A program made the position numbers and the translations under genes. Shown here in pieces: positions 9,432 to 17,453 of a stretch of 64,000 nt of DNA. The notes under the pieces were generated by a model. It saw only the letters and a program-made list of their open reading frames with translations. It did no database searches and was not told the origin of the DNA. Source of the stretch: Hyphomicrobiales bacterium (GTDB lineage: Bacteria; Pseudomonadota; Alphaproteobacteria; Rhizobiales; Rhizobiaceae); assembly GCA_900466605.1 (NCBI GenBank), contig UBMU01000002.1, forward strand, positions 186,001 through 250,000. Direction: 5' to 3'. Position 1 is the stretch's first letter, and each line of letters starts with the position of its first letter.

Positions 9432-9445
9432 TACGTCCTCGAGTT

Positions 9446-10597
9446 CTAGGCTGCTTCGCCGCTGACGAAGGTCCGGGTGACCTCCAGGGCATCAGTCAGG
9501 TGCACCAGATCAGCCCTGGCACCCGGCGACAGGTGGCCGTAGCCTTCAAGGCGCAGGAAGCGCGCCGGGTAAAGCGTCGCCATGCGAAGGGCTTCTGCGA
9601 GCGTCAATTCCAGATAGGTGACGCCATAGCGGATGGTGGACGCCATATCGACATCGGAGCCGGCAAGGGTGCCGTCCGATAGAACCAGTTTGGAACAGAA
9701 GCCGCCCCTCTCACGTCTGACGGTCCGGCCATTCAGCGTGAAGGAGTCCTGCTCCGATCCAACCAGCGACATTGCGTCGGTGACGAAGAAGAGCTTGCCT
9801 TCGCCTCGCTTTGCGCGAAGAGCGGTTCGAAGCGCCTTCGGATCGACGTGGTGACCATCGGCGATGATGCCACACCAGACTGACGGGTGGTCGATGGCTG
9901 CACCTACAAGGCCGGGCGCCCGGTGGCCGAGCTGGCTCATCGCGTTGAAGAGGTGGGTAACGCCACGCGCGCCGGCGTCAAAGCGTGCCTCGGCTGCTTC
10001 GCTGGAGCAATCGGAATGGCCGATACTGACGGTGACGCCGGCCTCGCTGAGTTCGCGTACCTGCTTTGCAGTGACCTGCTCTGCCGCCATCGTTACCAGC
10101 AGCGCGCCGATTGCATCCTTGGCCGCAATGAAGGCTTTCACGTCCTTGTCTTCGACCGGGCGCATGAGCTCGGCAAGATGGGCGCCCTTGCGCGCCGGTG
10201 CCAGATGCGGACCTTCAAGGTGCAGACCCGCTACGCCACGGTTCGTCTTGACCGCTTCCTTAGCTGCCTCGATCGCTGCCGCGGTCGCGTCCGCCGTGTC
10301 GGTGATCAGCGTCGGCAGCAGGGCTGTCGTACCATAAGGCCGGTGACCATCGGCAATCATGTACATCGAGGCTGCGGACGGCTCGTCGTTGAGCATTCGG
10401 CCGCCGCCGCCATTCACCTGCGCATCGATGAAGCCTGCCGAAAGCACGCCGCCTTCAAAGCGTGTGTGTTCGCCCTCCGGCAGTTCGCTTGTCGATGCAA
10501 TGGCCTCGACGCGTCCGTTCACGACAACGAGCGCCTTATCATCGTGGAAGCGCTGGCCGTCGAAAATCCGAGCACCGGAGAAGATCTTGCGAACCAT
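9446..10597 (-). CDS. nagA: N-acetylglucosamine-6-phosphate deacetylase
   Basis: A 383-residue amidohydrolase-fold enzyme that deacetylates GlcNAc-6-P to GlcN-6-P in the cytosol. Visible landmarks are the HLEGPHL metal/substrate segment, [32 protein letters not shown] and FVTDAM with the catalytic aspartate, all in NagA order. The ATG at 10597 overlaps the stop of the upstream isomerase as TGATG, so translation is coupled; an overlapping GTG one codon earlier is the alternative. Together with the adjacent GlmS-like isomerase it would take GlcNAc-6-P to fructose-6-P. Confidence 0.95.
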   Translation of the reverse strand: MVRKIFSGARIFDGQRFHDDKALVVVNGRVEAIASTSELPEGEHTRFEGGVLSAGFIDAQVNGGGGRMLNDEPSAASMYMIADGHRPYGTTALLPTLITDTADATAAAIEAAKEAVKTNRGVAGLHLEGPHLAPARKGAHLAELMRPVEDKDVKAFIAAKDAIGALLVTMAAEQVTAKQVRELSEAGVTVSIGHSDCSSEAAEARFDAGARGVTHLFNAMSQLGHRAPGLVGAAIDHPSVWCGIIADGHHVDPKALRTALRAKRGEGKLFFVTDAMSLVGSEQDSFTLNGRTVRRERGGFCSKLVLSDGTLAGSDVDMASTIRYGVTYLELTLAEALRMATLYPARFLRLEGYGHLSPGARADLVHLTDALEVTRTFVSGEAA

Positions 10598-11628
10598 CAC
10601 ATCGTCTCCGTAACCTTGAGCAGGTTGGCCGGCTTGTCCGGGTCGAAGCCCTTGCGGCGTGTAACCGATTCGATCAGGCGGTAGTAGACGAGCAGTGAAA
10701 CGAGCGGGTCAAGGAGGCCGCTGCCCGTCGTAGGCACCTGCAGATTGATACCGGACACCGGCTGGCTCGAGAAGGGCACGGTCGTTGCGCCGAGCTTCCG
10801 CAGCCTCTCAAGCGCCTGGATGTTGTTGCCGAATGCCGGATCATCCGGTGTAAAGGCGACGATCGGGAAGCCCGGTTGAACAAGACGCATCGGCCCATGC
10901 ATAAGTTCGGCGAGCGAGAAGGCCTCTGCGTGCAAACCGGCGGTTTCCTTGGCTTTCAATGCTGCCTCGAGCGCAATGGCAAAGGCGGGGCCGCGACCTG
11001 CCGTATAAAGCGAGCTGGCGCTGAAAAGGACATCCTCTGCGGCCTTCGTATCGATCCCGCTGGTCGCCTGAAGCGCTTCCGGCAGTTTTTCCAGTGAGGC
11101 GTGCAGATCGCGCTTGCCGCTGATAGCGGCCGTGACGCCCGAGAGTGCGACAACCGAGGCGATGAAAGACTTGGTCGCTGCCACGCTCTTCTCGGCGCCC
11201 GCATTGAGCCCGATTACGATGTCGGCCTGTTTGGCAAGCGGACTATCGGTGACGTTTACGACGGCTATCGTTGTCGCGCCGCCGCGCTTTGCGGCATCCT
11301 GCAAGGCAACGATGTCGGGGCTCGCACCGGACTGTGACACGGTGAAGTGGATGCCACCCTTCAGATGCAGGGATGCGCCGTAGACCGATGCGATCGACGG
11401 GCCAACTGATGCGACCGGCACACCGCAGGTGATCTCGAACAAGTATTTGAAGAAAGTCGCAGCGTGATCCGAAGACCCGCGAGCCGCCGTTGTCACCACG
11501 CTCGGGGCGGCTGACGCAAACAGCTTCGCAATTTCGTCGAAGACGGGCTTTTCCTTCTGAAGCAGCGTTGCGACGACTTCCGGCGATTGGCCGGCCTCCT
11601 GCAACATTAGGGACTGATTTTCACTCAT
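10597..11628 (-). CDS. Glucosamine-6-phosphate deaminase/isomerase of the GlmS-like SIS type
   Basis: A 343-residue protein with two tandem SIS domains, equivalent to the isomerase half of GlmS but without the glutaminase domain. TTAARGSSDHAATFFKYLFE (about residues 46-65), FTVSQSGASPDIVAL and GAEKSVAATKSF are the phosphosugar loops. TAGRGPAFAIALEAALKAKE and EAFSLAELMHGP mark the second domain. Such proteins (NagB-II, AgaS, GlmS-related) deaminate or isomerise GlcN-6-P. Because nagA follows with translational coupling and no classic nagB is seen, I infer the NagB-II role. It overlaps the regulator gene by four bases (ATGA). Confidence 0.9.
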   Translation of the reverse strand: MSENQSLMLQEAGQSPEVVATLLQKEKPVFDEIAKLFASAAPSVVTTAARGSSDHAATFFKYLFEITCGVPVASVGPSIASVYGASLHLKGGIHFTVSQSGASPDIVALQDAAKRGGATTIAVVNVTDSPLAKQADIVIGLNAGAEKSVAATKSFIASVVALSGVTAAISGKRDLHASLEKLPEALQATSGIDTKAAEDVLFSASSLYTAGRGPAFAIALEAALKAKETAGLHAEAFSLAELMHGPMRLVQPGFPIVAFTPDDPAFGNNIQALERLRKLGATTVPFSSQPVSGINLQVPTTGSGLLDPLVSLLVYYRLIESVTRRKGFDPDKPANLLKVTETM

Positions 11629-12398
11629 AGATCATCTCCGATTCTCAATTCTGCAACAAAATCATATGCATCGCCACGATAGTGGGAGCGGGTGTATTCG
11701 ACGACGCGCTGGTCTTCCAGGCGCGAGACGCGTTCGATCAGCAGTGCGGGCGCGCCCGCCTTCACGTCCAACGCTGCGGCTGACGACGGATCGAGCGTTA
11801 CAGCCGTAAGCCTTTGAAGCGCTCGAACAGGGCGGTGGCCGCTCGCTGCGAGCGCCTCGTAAAGAGATCCTTCGCCGCCGGCATTGTCTCCAAGAAACTT
11901 CACCGGTACGACCGCGCGCTCGATGGCAAGCGGGAGACCGTCGGCAAGACGCAGACGATCCAGACGGAGGACAGGTTCATCGAGCCCGAGGCCAAGCAAA
12001 AAGGCCTCGTCAGGAGATGGCGTATTGACGGTTCGAGACAAGATCTTCGCAGCCGGCGCACGTCCGCGTGAGCGCATGTCGGCAGAGAACGAGGAAAGCC
12101 GCCACAGAGATTGCTCCATCCGCTCAACCTTGCTGGAAACGAAGGTGCCGCTTCCATGCCGCGACTCGAGCGTACCTGCGTTCAGCAGGTCGCGATAGGC
12201 GGTCCGAACGGTAACACGTCCGACCTTCAAGGCTTCGGCCAAATCGCGTTCGCCGGGAAGCGCGGTTCCGGGCTTCAGTAACCCTTCCTGGACCAGACCG
12301 GTCAGCGCCAAAGCCAACCGCCTGTAGAGTGGCCCGGTGAGCGCCTCGTCACGCAGGCCGCGGCTGTTTAGCTCGGCTATCAGACTGGTTCTATCCAT
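11625..12398 (-). CDS. GntR-family (UTRA) regulator of the amino-sugar operon
   Basis: A 257-residue HutC-subfamily GntR regulator. The winged helix-turn-helix (about residues 20-85) contains LPGERDLAEALKVGRVTVRTAYRDLLNAGTLESRHGSGTFV in family order. The UTRA ligand-binding domain (about 105-250) includes the R-D-R-L-R and SSAAALDVKAGAPALLIERVSR stretches. Its position as first gene of the operon with the GlmS-like isomerase and nagA suggests that it senses GlcNAc-6-P or GlcN-6-P, as NagR/DasR do. A pair of GGTTCTAA repeats directly upstream of its start is a likely binding site, implying autoregulation. Confidence 0.9.
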   Translation of the reverse strand: MDRTSLIAELNSRGLRDEALTGPLYRRLALALTGLVQEGLLKPGTALPGERDLAEALKVGRVTVRTAYRDLLNAGTLESRHGSGTFVSSKVERMEQSLWRLSSFSADMRSRGRAPAAKILSRTVNTPSPDEAFLLGLGLDEPVLRLDRLRLADGLPLAIERAVVPVKFLGDNAGGEGSLYEALAASGHRPVRALQRLTAVTLDPSSAAALDVKAGAPALLIERVSRLEDQRVVEYTRSHYRGDAYDFVAELRIGDDL

Positions 12399-12407
12399 GT
12401 TGCAATA

Positions 12408-12426
12408 TTAGAACCTATTTAGAACC
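12408..12426 (-). promoter_or_regulatory. Candidate operator: two TTAGAACC repeats 11 bases apart
   Basis: TTAGAACC occurs at 12408-12415 and again at 12419-12426, exactly one helical turn apart, between the galM terminator and the start of the GntR gene (start codon at 12398). The spacing and location suggest a regulator site, most simply for the GntR protein. GntR sites are more often palindromic, so this remains a guess. Confidence 0.4.
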
Positions 12427-12457
12427 AATCGCAAGCAGGAAAATGACTCCTAAAAGA

Positions 12458-12486
12458 AAACCCTCGCAGGTGACCTGCGAGGGTTT
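12458..12486 (-). terminator. Terminator after galM
   Basis: A perfect 13-base stem (AAACCCTCGCAGG with CCTGCGAGGGTTT, loop TGA). Read on the minus strand, it is followed by TCTTTTA, so it ends galM transcription ahead of the amino-sugar operon. It is nearly symmetrical and could act in both directions. Confidence 0.85.
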
Positions 12487-12512
12487 GTTTCTTCAAGTGA
12501 AAGGCGCGAGCG

Positions 12513-13535
12513 TTAGCTCTTCGAGAAAATGTAATCCGTTTCCTGGCGCAGCACTTCACCTGGGCGCAGAACCGCATTGGGAAAGCCCTCGTGGTTGATT
12601 GCATCCGGCCAGACCTGCGTTTCCAGGCAGAAGCCGGCAAACGGACCGTACTTGCGCCCCTCGAGGCCAGGAACGGGCACGTCTAGTTTGAAAGCGGCAT
12701 AGAACTGCACGCCGGGCTCGGTCGTGCGCACTTCCAGCGAAACGCCGGAGTTCAGGCTGCGGGCAAGCGCGACCGACCGCTTGGCAGTCCGGTCATTGGA
12801 AAGGCAGAAATTGTGATCGTAGAGCGCCTGTTCGCCGCCGTCGAACCGCTTCATCGGCGACATTTCGCGGAAGTCGAAGACCGTTCCAGCGACGGGGCGC
12901 ACCTCTCCGGTCGGGATCTGCAGTTCATTCGTGACGAGGTAGCCGTCGGCCGCAATCATGATGTCGTGGGCGAGAGCATCGTCGCGGCCGTCGAGGTTGA
13001 AGTAGGCATGCTGGCAGACGTTGGCGATCGTCGGCTGATCACTCGTTGATTCATAGGTGACGGACAATTCGCCGGCGCCATGCACGCGGTAGGTTGCCTG
13101 GATGGTGCAGTTGCCGGGATAGCCGGCGCGGCCGTCGGGATCGACGATCTTCAGCACAACGCGGTCGACATCATGCTCGACGATCGTCCAATTCTGTTTG
13201 GCAATGTTGTCTTTGCCACCATGAAGGTGGGTCATGCCCTTCTCGTTGAGGTCGAGCTGGTAGCTCTTGCCGTCCAGTGTGAACTTGCCGCCACCGATAC
13301 GGTTTGCACAGCGCCCAGGTGTCGCGCCAAAGTAGGAGGAGTGAGCTGGGTAGCTGTCGAAGTCGTCGAAGCCGAGCAGAAGCGGCGCATCGTGACCGTC
13401 GAGGCGGAGATCCTGAATGACGGCGCCCCAGCTGATGATTTTGGCTGTCAGCCCGCCGCCCTTGATCTCGACGCGATAGACGGTCTCTCCTGATTGGGTT
13501 TTCCCGAAAACTTCGCGCTTCAACATTTCCGCCAT
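12513..13535 (-). CDS. galM: Aldose 1-epimerase (galactose mutarotase)
   Basis: A 340-residue mutarotase that interconverts alpha and beta anomers of free aldoses. The substrate-binding segment TPGRCANRIGGGKF is at about residues 72-85, HLHGG near 103-107, the catalytic acid histidine is His176 in CQHAYFNLDG, and the catalytic base is Glu305 in FCLETQVWPDAINH. The predicted start is the ATG at 13535 after GGACGG; an in-frame ATG three codons later is possible. No signal peptide is seen, so it is cytosolic. A strong terminator follows, and it appears to be its own transcription unit, about 140 bases downstream of metA. Confidence 0.93.
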   Translation of the reverse strand: MAEMLKREVFGKTQSGETVYRVEIKGGGLTAKIISWGAVIQDLRLDGHDAPLLLGFDDFDSYPAHSSYFGATPGRCANRIGGGKFTLDGKSYQLDLNEKGMTHLHGGKDNIAKQNWTIVEHDVDRVVLKIVDPDGRAGYPGNCTIQATYRVHGAGELSVTYESTSDQPTIANVCQHAYFNLDGRDDALAHDIMIAADGYLVTNELQIPTGEVRPVAGTVFDFREMSPMKRFDGGEQALYDHNFCLSNDRTAKRSVALARSLNSGVSLEVRTTEPGVQFYAAFKLDVPVPGLEGRKYGPFAGFCLETQVWPDAINHEGFPNAVLRPGEVLRQETDYIFSKS

Positions 13536-13673
13536 AACGACCGTCCAAATATATCTACGATTGAGGCAGGGAACCTGCCCCCATTCGCAGAAAACCGCAA
13601 CTGGTACGTCGTAAAAAAGAACGTCTAGCGAGGACGGGACTCACCGCGCCCCGTCGTCGCAACCGTGACTCGC

Positions 13674-14597
13674 TCAGACGCCCTTGCCGATCTCTTCGAG
13701 ATCGTATGGCGTGGTCTGGTAGATCTCGTTGATCCAGTTGCCGAACAACAGGTGCGCGTGGCTACGCCAGCGGTTTTGCGGCGTCAGCGACGAATCGTTG
13801 TGCGGGAAGTAGTTGTGCGGCATCTTGATCGGCACGCCGGCATTGACGTCACGGAAATACTCGTCGGAAAGCGATGTCGAGTCATACTCTACGTGATTGA
13901 ACATATAGAGCCGCTTGCCCTTCCGCTCATGCACGAGACATACACCCATTTCGCTGGACTCCATCAGGATCTCCAGGTTTTCCGACTTTTCGATATCGCC
14001 ACGGCGCACCTCGGTCCAGCGCGACACGGGCACTTCAAAATTGTCGGAGAAGCCATTCAGGTAAACGGAGGAGGACTTCAGGTTGCGGTGCCGGTAGACG
14101 CCGAATGCCTTCTCCTTGAGTTCGTACTTGGGAACACCGTGGAAATGATAGATTGCGGCCATCGCGCCCCAGCAGACGTTCATTGACGAATGGACGTTGG
14201 TTTCCGTCCAGTCGAAAATCTGCTGCATTTCGCCCCAATAGTTCACATCCTCGTAGGGCAGCGTCTCGATCGGCGCGCCGGTGATGATGAAGCCATCGAA
14301 TTTGCGGTGCTTCACTTCCTCCCACGTCTGGTAGAAGGAGAGAAGATGGTCTTCCGAGGTGTTCTTTGCTTTGTGATTGCCGACGCGGATGAGCGAAAGC
14401 TCCACTTGCAGCGGAGAAGCCCCGACCAGGCGGGCCATCTGCAATTCCGTCTTGATCTTGTTCGGCATCAGGTTGAGCAGCCCGATCTGCAGGGGGCGAA
14501 TGTCCTGACGGATAGCCGCCGTCTCGGTCATCACGCGCACGCCTTCCTGAACCAGGGTTTCAAACGCAGGCAAGGTGTCGGGGATCTTGATAGGCAT
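13674..14597 (-). CDS. metA: Homoserine O-acetyltransferase (MetA family)
   Basis: A 307-residue MetA enzyme that acylates L-homoserine in methionine biosynthesis. Started at the ATG at 14597 (MPIKIPD), the numbering matches the family exactly: catalytic Cys142 in NVCWGAMA, His235 in FNHVEYD and Glu237. The residue that decides the acyl donor is position 111: here it is Glu ([10 protein letters not shown]), which in the family signals acetyl-CoA, whereas the E. coli enzyme has Gly and uses succinyl-CoA. I therefore call it an acetyltransferase despite the historical succinyltransferase name. A SAM-II riboswitch lies 52 bases upstream. A GTG three codons upstream is an unlikely alternative start. 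Confidence 0.95.
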   Translation of the reverse strand: MPIKIPDTLPAFETLVQEGVRVMTETAAIRQDIRPLQIGLLNLMPNKIKTELQMARLVGASPLQVELSLIRVGNHKAKNTSEDHLLSFYQTWEEVKHRKFDGFIITGAPIETLPYEDVNYWGEMQQIFDWTETNVHSSMNVCWGAMAAIYHFHGVPKYELKEKAFGVYRHRNLKSSSVYLNGFSDNFEVPVSRWTEVRRGDIEKSENLEILMESSEMGVCLVHERKGKRLYMFNHVEYDSTSLSDEYFRDVNAGVPIKMPHNYFPHNDSSLTPQNRWRSHAHLLFGNWINEIYQTTPYDLEEIGKGV

Positions 14598-14648
14598 TGC
14601 GGTCACTCGATCAAAACAACGAATACATCGCTATCGGTCCGCACGCGG

Positions 14649-14702
14649 CCCTTTAGCAACTTCTTTAACGTGGCTGCAAGCCGGCCGGCCAAATCACCAC
14701 GG
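14649..14702 (-). promoter_or_regulatory. SAM-II riboswitch controlling metA
   Basis: Read on the minus strand, the leader contains GTGGTGATTTG, then a GC-rich loop, then GCTTGCAGCCACGTTAAA, then GAAGTTGCTAAAGGG. This matches the compact SAM-II pseudoknot consensus found upstream of metA and related genes in alphaproteobacteria: P1 is GTGGT with GCCAC, and the downstream GCTAAA region pairs back into the loop. Binding of S-adenosylmethionine is expected to hide the ribosome site and lower metA expression. Confidence 0.93.
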
Positions 14703-14860
14703 AACGTCTTAAATAGCGCCACTCGATCTGCGAATCAATTGCCCAAACGAACGGCGGGGTCGATATGCGGTCACTGCAGCGTTAATGACTGCTAGAATCT
14801 GTTGGTGGACACAGCGAATCACCATGTTTATTGAAGTAGAATGATGGCTAGGGACGCGTA

Positions 14861-16687
14861 ATGGCAGATGACCTCGAAGGCAGGCCAAGCATTCAGGGGC
14901 AGGACAGAGTAGGATACGACCTGAGCCTGGGCTATCGCTTGAAGGTCATGTTCTCGGCTTTCTGGCACTCACCGGTGCGAGGAAAGGTGCTGGTGATCGC
15001 GCCGGCGCTGATCGCCGTCATCCTCGCCACTGCCTATGCGACCGTCATCCTCAACCAGTGGAACGCGCCGTTTTATGACAGCATCGCGCGACGTGATCTG
15101 CATGGGTTCTTTCATCAGTTGAAGGTATTCGCGGCGATTGCGGGCATGCTGCTATTGCTGAACGTCGTGCAGGCGTGGCTCAACCAGATGACTGCGGTCT
15201 ACATGCGCGAGGGTCTCACGCGTGACCTCGTCAATCAGTGGCTCCAGCGCAAGCGCGCGCTTCGGCTTTCGGCCAGCGGCCTCATCGGCGTCAATCCGGA
15301 TCAACGCCTGCATGAAGATGCCCGCAACCTGGCGGAAAGCACCACGAGCCTGATGATCGGGCTGGTGCAGGCGACGATCCTGCTCATCAGCTTCATCGGC
15401 GTTCTGTGGGAATTGTCCAGCGGTTTTGTCTTCCACTTCGGCGCGCGTTCCTTTTCCATTCCGGGCTATATGGTTTGGGCTGCGATCTTCTACGCGGCAT
15501 CCGCATCGATTCTCAGTCAGCTGGTGGGCCGCAAGCTTGTGAAGCTCAATGCGGATCGGTTCTCGAAGGAAGCAGAACTTCGCTTCGCGCTGATGCATGC
15601 CAACGAGAACATGCCGGCGATTACCGTGGCACGCGGCGAGGAGAATGAGCAGAAGCGTATCGACACTGACATCAGTGCGGTGCTTGCCGTCATCAAGCGG
15701 GTGGCGATGGCCAACGTCAATCTCACCTGGGTATCAGCCGGCTACGGCTGGCTTGTCGTGGTCATCCCTATCATCGTTGCGGCACCCGCCTACTTCTCAG
15801 GCGGACTGACGTTTGGCCAGCTGATGGTGTCGGTCGGCGCCTTCAATCAGGTCAACACCGCGCTTCGCTGGTATGTCGCAAACTTCGGCCCCATTGCCGA
15901 ATGGCGCGCCACGCTCATGCGCGTCACCGATTTCCGCCAAGCGCTCACCAGCATGAGCGACGACATCAATCTGAAGGGAACGATCAAGTACGAACGGAAC
16001 CCTCCCGGAACGCTGACGCTGGATCATGTCCGGATTGCTGCCAAGATCGGTGAGGACATTGACCAGTGCGGCGGATTCCGCGTGCACGAAGGCGCGGTGA
16101 CGATCAAGGCCGGCGAAAAGGTCATGATAAACGGCGATCACAACGTGAACCGCAAGCTGCTTTTCCTTGCGCTCTCCGAGCTCTGGCCGTGCGGCGGCGG
16201 CAAGATCGGCTTGCCGCCCACGGACGACATGCTTTTCGTCCCTCAATCGGCCTACATACCGGGGGGATCGCTGCGTGAAGCACTGGCGTTTCCCGAGCCT
16301 GCCGATACCTATCAGAATACCGACGTCGTCGCGGCGTTGGAAAAGGCAGGACTCCAGCATCTGGTTTCCCGGCTCGATACGCGGGCCCGTTGGGACAAAT
16401 TGCTCGATTCGGACGAGCAGCGGGCGATCGGGTTTGCGCGCCTGCTTCTTGTCCGGCCGAAGTGGATTGTGTTCGATGAGGTGCTTGAAGGCATGGAGCC
16501 GGAATGGCAGTCGACGATGATGGATGTTCTCGCCACCATGCCCGAGGCCGCTATGCTCTACATCGGTCGCTCCGACGCCTACGTCAACACTTTCAAGCCG
16601 CGCGTGCTGCATCTCGAGGCACTGCATGCGAAACCGGAAGCGAAGGCTTTAGCAAAAGCACCGAACGCACCTGCCCCGGCTCTCTGA
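14861..16687 (+). CDS. BacA/SbmA-like ABC transporter with a degenerate ATPase domain
   Basis: A 608-residue fusion of an SbmA/BacA-type membrane domain (about residues 25-350, with ILNQWNAPFYDSI and NPDQRLHEDARNLAEST) and a C-terminal ABC ATPase-like domain, the YddA/BclA layout. Relatives import peptides such as NCR or bleomycin-like compounds or contribute to very-long-chain fatty-acid handling. The ATPase half is eroded. The P-loop position reads INGDHNVNRKLL (423-434) instead of GxxGxGKS/T. The signature LSGGE is LDSDE (515-519) and the switch histidine region reads YIGRSD. Only Walker B (WIVFDE, 535-540) survives. ATP-driven transport is therefore doubtful; it may work like proton-driven SbmA. 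Confidence 0.88.
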   Translation: MADDLEGRPSIQGQDRVGYDLSLGYRLKVMFSAFWHSPVRGKVLVIAPALIAVILATAYATVILNQWNAPFYDSIARRDLHGFFHQLKVFAAIAGMLLLLNVVQAWLNQMTAVYMREGLTRDLVNQWLQRKRALRLSASGLIGVNPDQRLHEDARNLAESTTSLMIGLVQATILLISFIGVLWELSSGFVFHFGARSFSIPGYMVWAAIFYAASASILSQLVGRKLVKLNADRFSKEAELRFALMHANENMPAITVARGEENEQKRIDTDISAVLAVIKRVAMANVNLTWVSAGYGWLVVVIPIIVAAPAYFSGGLTFGQLMVSVGAFNQVNTALRWYVANFGPIAEWRATLMRVTDFRQALTSMSDDINLKGTIKYERNPPGTLTLDHVRIAAKIGEDIDQCGGFRVHEGAVTIKAGEKVMINGDHNVNRKLLFLALSELWPCGGGKIGLPPTDDMLFVPQSAYIPGGSLREALAFPEPADTYQNTDVVAALEKAGLQHLVSRLDTRARWDKLLDSDEQRAIGFARLLLVRPKWIVFDEVLEGMEPEWQSTMMDVLATMPEAAMLYIGRSDAYVNTFKPRVLHLEALHAKPEAKALAKAPNAPAPAL

Positions 16688-16691
16688 CCGC

Positions 16692-17312
16692 CTACATCGG
16701 CGGGACGGCGCCGTTTGTGCCGACGGTGACGGTTGCTGCGGACACTGTGCCGTCAGCAGCTTTTTCGCCCATGACGATCACGCGCGCTCCTGCGATCAGA
16801 TCCGCCTTTCCTGCAGGGGCGAAGGTGACGATCGGCGTATCGTAGGCAATGGATACCGTTTTCTCCTTGCCCTGATATGTGAGCGTGATGCTGTGGCCAT
16901 CAACTGCCTTGACGGCCTTGGCGACGGTTGCGTTGGTCATCGTGCTGTTTGGCTTCAGGTCCCAGGGGCGGCTGCCCTCTCCAGTGCCTTTCATCGCTGC
17001 GGGGAAAATCAGCACTTCGAGAGCGCCATCGCCTCCATCAGCTTTCGGTAGCGATGCGACGCCAACGAAATCTCCTGGCTTGATATCTTCGACGGACGCC
17101 TTGCTAATGCCGCGGACCTTCCAGTCAGGCTTCAATGCTATCGTCTGTTCCGCGCCTTCCCGTGTTTTTACCACTAGCGTATCGCCGGTTAGGCTTTCGA
17201 TCGTTCCACGTACCCGCTGCGCTTCCTGGGCAAGTGCAGCGGGTGATGTAACCGTGAGAAAACTCGCAGCCCACATCAGGGCGGCTGCAGATGCTTTGAG
17301 ATTGTGAGGCAT
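16692..17312 (-). CDS. Secreted protein with repeated small beta domains, unknown function
   Basis: A 206-residue protein with an N-terminal signal peptide ending near AALAQEAQ (about residue 30). The mature part contains two similar segments of the form VRGTIESLTGDTLVVKTREG (about 34-53) and a later VKAVDGHSITLTYQGKE (about 134-150). Each is followed by a hydrophobic strand and an alanine/glycine turn, resembling the small-barrel repeats of DUF5666-like periplasmic proteins. No catalytic motif is visible. It converges on the BacA-like transporter with four bases between stops. Periplasmic location is inferred; function unknown. Confidence 0.75.
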   Translation of the reverse strand: MPHNLKASAAALMWAASFLTVTSPAALAQEAQRVRGTIESLTGDTLVVKTREGAEQTIALKPDWKVRGISKASVEDIKPGDFVGVASLPKADGGDGALEVLIFPAAMKGTGEGSRPWDLKPNSTMTNATVAKAVKAVDGHSITLTYQGKEKTVSIAYDTPIVTFAPAGKADLIAGARVIVMGEKAADGTVSAATVTVGTNGAVPPM

Positions 17313-17453
17313 GTCGTTTTCCTGCCACGTGCAAGTTGGCTACGGGGCAACTTTGCCCTCGGCAACGAAGGCTGGCCAATCAATGAAACGTGACAGCGAG
17401 TTCACTGAGAAGGAAAGAGCCAGACCGGGTTTAGCGACACATCGGAGATCGCC

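Noticed and set aside
14607-14860. Additional small RNA in the metA/BacA-like intergenic region
   Set aside because: Beyond the SAM-II element I found no further conserved motif or terminator.
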